Positions 42,944-48,281 of a stretch of 48,281 nt of DNA are shown here, piece after piece. Origin of the DNA: Saccoglossus kowalevskii (lineage: Eukaryota; Hemichordata; Enteropneusta; Harrimaniidae); contig NW_003154387.1 of the NCBI RefSeq assembly GCF_000003605.2, positions 1 through 48,281 of the forward strand. Direction: 5' to 3'. The number at the start of each line of letters is the position of its first letter. Within the stretch, counting starts at the first letter, position 1. The notes beneath the pieces are model-generated. The model searched no databases and was not told the DNA's origin. It worked only from the letters and a program-made list of their open reading frames with translations. The translations under genes were made by a program, and so were the position numbers.

Positions 42944-44541
42944 GGTATGGAAGGGCTAGTAGTGTATATCTTGAGTTGGTATTCCAAGACTAGTAGTGCA
43001 TTTGCTGAGTTGGTATGCCAGGGCTAGTAGTGCATATGCTGAGTTGGTATGCCGGGGCTAATAGTGTATATGCTGAGTTGGTATGCGAGGGCTAGTAGTA
43101 CATATGCTGAGTTGGTATTCCAGGGCTTGTAGTGCATATGCTGAGTTGGTATGCCAGGGTTAGTAGTGCATATGCTGAGTTGGTATGGCAGGGTTCGTGG
43201 TGCATATGCTGAGTTGGTATGCCAGGCTAGTAGTGCATATGCTGAGTTGGTATGGAAGGGCTAGTAGTGCATAGGTTGAGTTGGTATTCCAGGGCTAGTA
43301 GTGCATATGATGAGTTGGTATGCCAGGGCTAGTAGTGCATATGCTGAGTTGGTATGCCAGGGCTAGTAGTGCATATGCTGAGTTGGTATGCCAGGGCTAG
43401 TAGTGCATATGCTGAGTTGGTATGGAAGGGCTAGTAAGGCATATGCTGAGTTAGTATGGCAGAGCTAGTAGTGCATATGCTGAGTTAGTATGGCAGAGCT
43501 AGTAGTGCATACGCTGAGTTGGTATGCCAGAGCTAGTGTTGCATATGCTGAGTTGGTTTGCCAGGGCTAGTATTGCATATGCTGACTTGGTATGCCAGGG
43601 CATGTAGTGCATATGTTGAATTGGTATGCCAGGGCTAGTAGTGCATATGCTGCGTTGGTAAGCAAAGGCTAGTAGTGCATATGCTGTCTTGGTATGCCAG
43701 AGCTCGTAGTCCATATGCTGACTTGGTATGCCATGGCTAGTAGTGCATATGCTGAGTTGGTCAGCAAAGGCTAGTATTGCATATGCTGACTTGGTATGCC
43801 AGGTCATGTAGTGCATATGTTGAGTTGGTTTGCCAGGGCTAGTAGTGCATATGCTGAGTTGGTAAGCAAAGGCTAGTAGTGCATTTGCTGACTTGGTATG
43901 CCAGGGCTAGTAGTGCATATGCTGAGTTGGTATGCCAGGGCTAGTAGTGCATATGCTGAGGTAGTGTGCCAGGGTTAGTAGTGTATCTGCTGATTTAGTA
44001 TGCCAGGGCAAGTAGTGCATATGCTGAGTTGGTATGCCAGGGCTACTAGTGCGTATGATGAGGTAGTGTTCCAGGGCTAGTAGTACATCTGCTGACTTGG
44101 TATGCCAGCGCTAGTAGTCCATGTGCTGACTTGCTATGTCAGGGCCAGAAGTGAATATGCTGAATTGGTATGCAAGGGCTAGTAGTTCATATACTGAGGT
44201 AGTATGCCAGGGCTATGAGTGCATATGCTGAGTTGGTATGCTAGGGCTACTAGTGCATATGCTGACATGTCATGCCAGGGCTAGTAGTGCATATGCTGAG
44301 TTGGTACGCCAGGGCTAGTAGTGCATATGCTGAAGTAGTTTGCCAGGGCTAGTAGTCCACATGCTGAGTTGGTATTGCCAGGGCTAGTATTGCATTTGCT
44401 GAGTCGGTATACAAAGGCTAGTAGTGCATATGCTGACTTGGTATGTCAGGGCCAGTAGTGCATATGCTGACTTGGTATGCAAGGGCAAGTAATGCATATG
44501 TTGATTTGGTATGCCATGGCTAGTATTGCATATGCTGAATT
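42944..44541. repeat. ~1.6-kb tandem duplication, copy 1
   Basis: The unit carries C, E, F and A modules in order: GTGTATATCTTGAG, GGGTTCGTGG, GCATAGGTTGAG, CATACGCTGAG, CTGTCTTGG, GTCAGCAAAGG, GTGTATCTGCTGATTTAG, GCTATGAG, GTCCACATGC and GCAAGTAATGC. It ends inside block A at CTGAATT, where the sequence returns directly to the start of the unit. It is 1,598 bp, exactly 47 monomers. Confidence 0.9.
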
Positions 44542-46173
44542 GGTATGGAAGGGCTAGTAGTGTATATCTTGAGTTGGTATTCCAAGACTAGTAGTGCATT
44601 TGCTGAGTTGGTATGCCAGGGCTAGTAGTGCATATGCTGAGTTGGTATGCCAGGGCTAATAGTGTATATGCTGAGTTGGTATGCGAGGGCTAGTAGTACA
44701 TATGCTGAGTTGGTATTCCAGGGCTTGTAGTGCATATGCTGAGTTGGTATGCCAGGGTTAGTAGTGCATATGCTGAGTTGGTATGGCAGGGTTCGTGGTG
44801 CATATGCTGAGTTGGTATGCCTGAGCTAGAAGTGCATATGCTGAGTTGGTATGCCAGGCTAGTAGTGCATATGCTGAGTTGGTATGCCAGGCTAGTAGTG
44901 CATAGGTTGAGTTGGTATTCCAGGGCTAGTAGTGCATATGATGAGTTGGTATGCCAGGGCTAGTAGTGCATATGCTGAGTTGGTATGCCAGGGCTAGTAG
45001 TGCATATGCTGAGTTGGTATGCCAGGGCTAGTAGTACATATGCTGAGTTGGTATGGAAGGGCTAGTAAGGCATATGCTGAGTTAGTATGGCAGAGCTAGT
45101 AGTGCATATGCTGAGTTAGTATGGCAGAGCTAGTAGTGCATACGCTGAGTTGGTATGCCAGAGCTAGTGTTGCATATGCTGAGTTGGTTTGCCAGGGCTA
45201 GTATTGCATATGCTGACTTGGTATGCCAGGGCATGTAGTGCATATGTTGAGTTGGTATGCCAGGGCTAGTAGTGCATATGCTGAGTTGGTAAGCAAAGGC
45301 TAGTAGTGCATATGCTGTCTTGGTATGCCAGAGCTCGTAGTCCATATGCTGACTTGGTATGCCATGGCTAGTAGTGCATATGCTGAGTTGGTCAGCAAAG
45401 GCTAGTATTGCATATGCTGACTTGGTATGCCAGGTCATGTAGTGCATATGTTGAGTTGGTTTGCCAGGGCTAGTAGTGCATATGCTGAGTTGGTAAGCAA
45501 AGGCTAGTAGTGCATTTACAGACTTGGTATGACAGGGCTAGTAGTGCATATGCTGAGTTGGTATGCCAGGGCTAGTAGTGCATATGCTGAGGTAGTGTGC
45601 CAGGGCTAGTAGTGTATCTGCTGATTTAGTATGCCAGGGCAAGTAGTGCATATGCTGAGTTGGTATGCCAGGGCTACTAGTGCGTATGATGAGGTAGTGT
45701 TCCAGGGCTAGTAGTACATCTGCTGACTTGGTATGCCAGCGCTAGTAGTGCATGTGCTGACTTGCTATGTCAGGGCCAGTAGTGAATATGCTGAATTGGT
45801 ATGCAAGGGCTAGTAGTTCATATACTGAGGTAGTATGCCAGGGCTATGAGTGCATATGCTGAGTTGGTATGCTAGGGCTACTAGTGCATATGCTGACATG
45901 TCATGCCAGGGCTAGTAGTGCATATGCTGAGTTTGTACGCCAGGGCCTAGTAGTGCATATGCTGAAGTAGTTTGCCAGGGCTAGTAGTCCACATGGAGAG
46001 TTGGTATGCCAGGGCTAGTATTGCATTTGCTGAGTCGGTATGCAAAGGCTAGTAGTGCATATGCTGACTTGGTATGTCAGGGCCAGTAGTGCATATGCTG
46101 ACTTGGTATGCAAGGGCAAGTAATACATATGTTGAGTTGGTATGCCATGGCTAGTATTGCATATGCTGAATTG
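44542..46173. repeat. ~1.6-kb tandem duplication, copy 2
   Basis: This repeats copy 1 in full order. It has an extra GCCTGAGCTAGAAG monomer near 44820, so the offset grows from 1,598 to 1,631 with small indels. Private changes include GCATTTACAGAC near 45514, GGGCCTAG near 45946 and CACATGGAGAG near 45991. After 46173 block A runs on normally through GCTAGGGCTGCTAG, which shows that copy 1 was cut by the duplication. Confidence 0.9.
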
Positions 46174-46421
46174 GTATGCTAGGGCTGCTAGTGCATATGC
46201 TGAGTTCGTATTCCAAGGCTAATAGTACATGCGCTGACTTGGTATGCCTGGGCTAGTAGTGCATGTGCTGAGTTGGTATGCCAGGGCTAGTAGTGCATAT
46301 GCTGAGGTAGTATGCCAGGGCTAGTAGTGCATATGCTGAGTTGGTATGCCAGGGATAGGAGTGCATATGCTAACTTGGTATGCCAGAGATATTAGTGCAT
46401 ATGCTGAGTTGGTATGCCAGG
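46174..46421. repeat. End of block A and entry into D
   Basis: GGGCTGCTAG, CCAAGGCTAATAG, ACATGCGCTG and GCCTGGGC are followed by D-type monomers up to GATATTAG. The rare CTAATAGTACATGCG (46220) is shared with 28151, which ties this stretch to 27.9-28.4 kb (offset 18,069, then 18,035 after one missing monomer). Confidence 0.83.
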
Positions 46422-46897
46422 GCGAGTAGTGCAAATGCTGAGGTAGTATGCCAGGGCTAGTAGTGCATATGCTGAGTTGGTATGCCAGGGCTACTAGTTC
46501 ATATGCTGACTTGGTATGTCAGGGCTAGTAGTGCATATGCTGAGTTGGTATGCCAGGGCTAGTAGTGCATATGCTGAGGTAGTATGCGAGGGCTAGTAGT
46601 GCATATGCTGAGTTGGTATGCCAGGGCTAGTATTGCATATGCTGAGTTTGTCTGCAAGGGCTAGTAGTGCATATGTTGAGTTGGTATGCTAGGGCTACTA
46701 GTGCATACGCTGACCTGGTATGTCAGGGCTAGTAGTGCATGTGCTGAGTTGGTATGCCAGGGCTAGTAGTGCATATGCTGAGGTAGTATGCCAGGGCTAG
46801 TAGTGCATATGCTGAGTTGGTATGCCAGGGCTAGGAGTGCATATGCTAACTTGGTATGCCAGAGATATTAGTGCATATGCTGAGTTGGTATGCCAGG
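46422..46897. repeat. 14-monomer (476-bp) D unit
   Basis: This full D unit runs from marker 46422 to marker 46898. A private change is GCTAGTAGTGCATGTGC near 46730, where other units have GCTGGTAGTGCATATGC. The order is otherwise standard. Confidence 0.89.
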
Positions 46898-47305
46898 GCG
46901 AGTAGTGCAAATGCTGAGGTAGTATGCCAGGGCTAGTAGTGCATATGCTGAGTTGGTATGCCAGGGCTACTAGTTCATATGCTGACTTGGTATGTCAGGG
47001 CTAGTAGTGCATATGCTGAGTTGGTATGCCAGGGCTAGTAGTGCATATGCTGAGGTAGTATGCGAGGGCTAGTAGTGCATATGCCGAGTTGGTATGCCAG
47101 GGCTAGTATTGCATATGCTGAGTTTGTCTGCAAGGGCTAGTAGTGCATATGTTGAGTTGGTATGCTAGGGCTACTAGTGCATACGCTGACCTGGTATATC
47201 AGGGCTGGTAGTGCATATGCTGAGTTGGTATGCCAGGGCTAGTAGTGCATATGCTGAGGTAGTATGCCAGGGCTAGTAGTGCATATGCTGAGTTGGTATG
47301 TCAGG
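46898..47305. repeat. Truncated D unit, 12 monomers
   Basis: This is a D unit of the CCTGGTATATC sub-lineage with TATGCCGAG near 47082. After monomer 12 it passes to block A (GGGCCAGTAG) at 47306. The last monomer ends TATGTCAGG instead of TATGCCAGG, so the exchange point lies in the shared GAGTTGGTATG. Confidence 0.87.
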
Positions 47306-47480
47306 GCCAGTAGTGCATATGCTGACTTGGTATGCAAGGGCAAGTAATGCATATGTTGAGTTGGTATGCCATGGCTAGTATTGCTTATGCTGAATTGGTA
47401 TGCTAGGGCTGCTAGTGCATATGCTGAGTTCGTATTCCAAGGCTAGTAGTACATGCGCTGACTTGGTATGCCTGGGCTAG
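47306..47480. repeat. Short block A fragment
   Basis: Five monomers of A order: GCCAGTAG, GGCAAGTAATGC, TATTGCTTATGC (private), GGGCTGCTAG and CCAAGGCTAGTAG with ACATGCGCTG. The fragment is shorter than the other A copies because it lacks the CCACATGC start. Confidence 0.82.
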
Positions 47481-48281
47481 TAGTGCATGTGCTGAGTTGG
47501 TATGCCAGGGCTAGTAGTGCATATGCTGAGGTAGTATGCCAGGGCTAGTAGTGCATATGCTGAGTTGGTATGCCAGGGCTAGGAGTGCATATGCTAACTT
47601 GGTATGCCAGAGATATTAGTGCATATGCTGAGTTGGTATGCCAGGGCTTGTAGTGCATATGCTGAGGTAGTATGCCAGGGCTAGTAGTGCATATGCTGAG
47701 TTGGTATGCTAGGGCCACCAGTTCATATGCTGACTTGGTATGCCAGGGCTAGTAGTGCTTAGGCTGAGTTGGTATGCCAGGGCTAGTAGTGCATATGCTG
47801 ATGTAGTATGCCAGGGCTCGTAGTGCATATGCTGAGGTAGTATGCCAGGGCAAGTAGTGCATATGCTGAGTTGGTCTGCAAGGGATAGTAGTGCATATGC
47901 TGAGGTAGTATGCCAGGGCTAGTAGTGCATATGCTGACTTGCTATGCCAGGGCTAGGAATGCATATGCTGACTTGGTTTGTCATGGACAGTAGTGCATAT
48001 GCTGAGTTGGTATGCCAGGGCTAGTAGTGCATATGCTGAGGTAGTGTGCCAGGGCTAGTAGTGCATTTGCTGACTTGGTATGCCAGGGCTAGTAGTGCAT
48101 ATGCTGAGTTGGTATGCCAGGGCTAGTAGTGCATATGCTGAGGTAGTGTGCCAGGGCTAGTAGTGTATCTGCTGATTTAGTATGCCAGGGCAAGTAGTGC
48201 ATGTGCTGTGTTGGTATGCCAGTGCTACTAGTGCGTATGATGAGGTAGTTTTCCAGGGCTAGTAGTACATTCTGCTGACTT
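47481..48281. repeat. D tail and F start, running off the window
   Basis: The D end-monomers GCTAGGAG and GATATTAG are followed by the GCTTGTAG string with GCCACCAG, GATGTAG, GCTCGTAG, GCAAGTAG and GCTAGGAATGC, then F monomers (GTGTATCTGCTGATTTAG, GCGTATGATGAGG). The final monomer (GTACATTCTGCTGAC) has a one-base insertion. The array continues past the window end. No gene is seen. Confidence 0.82.

Larger units (their letters stand above)
1..48281. repeat. 34-bp tandem satellite DNA array (entire window)
   Basis: Every part of the window reads as head-to-tail copies of a 34-bp monomer. It begins CTAGTAGTG, has GCATATGC in the middle, continues TGAGTTGG and ends TATGCCAGGG. About 1,420 copies fit, all in one orientation. 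The consensus has 17 G+C in 34 bases, 12 G against 5 C on the plus strand, and no CpG. Recurrent 33-bp monomers come from a one-base loss in the GGGCTAG part, such as GCCAGAGTAGAAG or GCCAGAGTAAAAG. Scattered 32-, 35- and 37-bp units also occur. No non-repetitive interruption was seen. The length and nested higher-order structure fit eukaryotic constitutive heterochromatin. The family and host are not recognised. Confidence 0.98.

Noticed and set aside
1-48281. CRISPR array, because of a near-regular short period
   Set aside because: There are no spacers. The whole 34-bp period is repeat, neighbours differ only by point changes, and no cas-like sequence is present.
1-48281. TAL-effector-like gene, because three monomers give 34 codons per 102 bp
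   Set aside because: The translated cycle has none of the conserved TALE repeat residues, every cycle carries a TAG, and 33- and 35-bp monomers break the frame. The 34-residue match is a coincidence.
1-48281. Site-specific recombinase targets of loxP or FRT type, which are also 34 bp
   Set aside because: The monomer has only an 8-bp palindrome (GCATATGC) and no 13-bp inverted arms around a spacer.
1-48281. CENP-B box
   Set aside because: The variant GTTCGTATGCCAGGG has TTCG and GGG, but with seven instead of eight bases between them, and the required A and CGGG are missing. It is not a valid match.
1-48281. NFI-type site in TTGGTATGCCA
   Set aside because: The half-sites are too close together (three-base gap) and the outer bases do not fit the TTGGC-five-GCCAA form.
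1-48281. G-quadruplex or telomere-like tracts
   Set aside because: There is only one GGG run per 34 bases, so loops would be about 31 bases. No telomeric unit was seen.
1-48281. Transposon, tRNA, rRNA or a unique gene hidden in the array
   Set aside because: Reading every line, I found no stretch longer than a few bases that could not be aligned to the monomer, and no inverted terminal repeats or target duplications.
1-48281. Strict 68-bp dimer structure, suggested by many even-number periods (6, 8, 10, 12, 14 and 30 monomers)
   Set aside because: Neighbouring monomers do not alternate between two classes, and odd periods (35, 43 and 47 monomers) also occur.

Overview
The whole window is one tandem satellite DNA array. 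It has no unique sequence, no gene I can support, no RNA gene and no mobile element. The basic unit is a 34-bp monomer that begins CTAGTAGTG, centres on the palindrome GCATATGC, continues TGAGTTGG and ends TATGCCAGGG. About 1,420 head-to-tail copies, all in the same orientation, fill the 48,281 bases. An unbroken, homogenised array of this length points to eukaryotic heterochromatin (centromeric, pericentromeric, subtelomeric, or a B or sex chromosome). I do not recognise the family and cannot name the organism. Neither edge of the array is visible.

The monomers are not random variants. They form ordered strings of diagnostic variants that recur as higher-order repeats (HORs) and as scattered segmental copies. 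I use working labels. Block A (for example 1-299) carries the CCACATGC and GGGCTGCTAG variants. Block B (300-1566) carries GTATTAG and TGCTAATGCTAC. Block C is the family marked by GTAAAGAAAG and AGTAGCGCAT; it dominates 1.6-23.6 kb and includes a 30-monomer, 1,018-bp HOR at 4.2-9.1 kb and a 43-monomer, 1,462-bp unit at 11.7 and 17.3 kb. Block D is a 14-monomer, 476-bp HOR marked by GCGAGTAGTGCAAATG; it dominates 28.4-32.3 kb and recurs at 16.7, 36.5 and 46.4 kb. Block E is marked by GTAAGCAAAGG, CTGTCTTGG and GTCAGCAAAGG; it is found at 9.4-10.4, 23.6-26.0, 35-36 and 37.4-45.5 kb. Block F is marked by GTATCTGCTGATTTAG and usually leads into A.

Layout: 0-2.7 kb A, B and C lead-in; 2.7-4.2 kb composite; 4.2-9.1 kb 1,018-bp HOR; 9.1-10.5 kb E; 10.5-23.6 kb C, with a 5.4-5.6-kb long-range duplication and a D insert at 16.7-17.2 kb; 23.6-26.0 kb E, duplicated in tandem with a 1,190-bp period; 26.0-27.2 kb second B; 27.2-28.2 kb E/F/A; 28.2-32.3 kb D; 32.3-33.6 kb third B plus C; 33.6-35.0 kb D then an indel-rich F/A; 35.0-42.9 kb mosaic of E, D, B/C and F/A; 42.9-46.2 kb fresh 1.6-kb tandem duplication; 46.2-48.3 kb D, A and F.

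Nearly all period shifts are whole multiples of 34 bp (204, 272, 340, 408, 476, 1,190, 1,462) or such multiples with a known number of 33-bp monomers (610, 678, 1,018). That is the signature of in-register unequal crossing-over or gene conversion. Open reading frames of 60-174 codons exist on the minus strand, but they are by-products. Because 34 is not divisible by 3, three monomers give a 34-codon cycle containing one TAG, and an ORF survives only where the CTAG is mutated. I found no sign of a gene-encoded system. What is worth pursuing is the nested HOR architecture, the clean recombination junctions, clusters of possible assembly error, and motif coincidences of the monomer (POU-dimer-like palindrome, let-7 seed complement). 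Copy relations and boundaries were read by eye from diagnostic variants, so boundaries carry an uncertainty of up to about one monomer unless an exact junction is stated.
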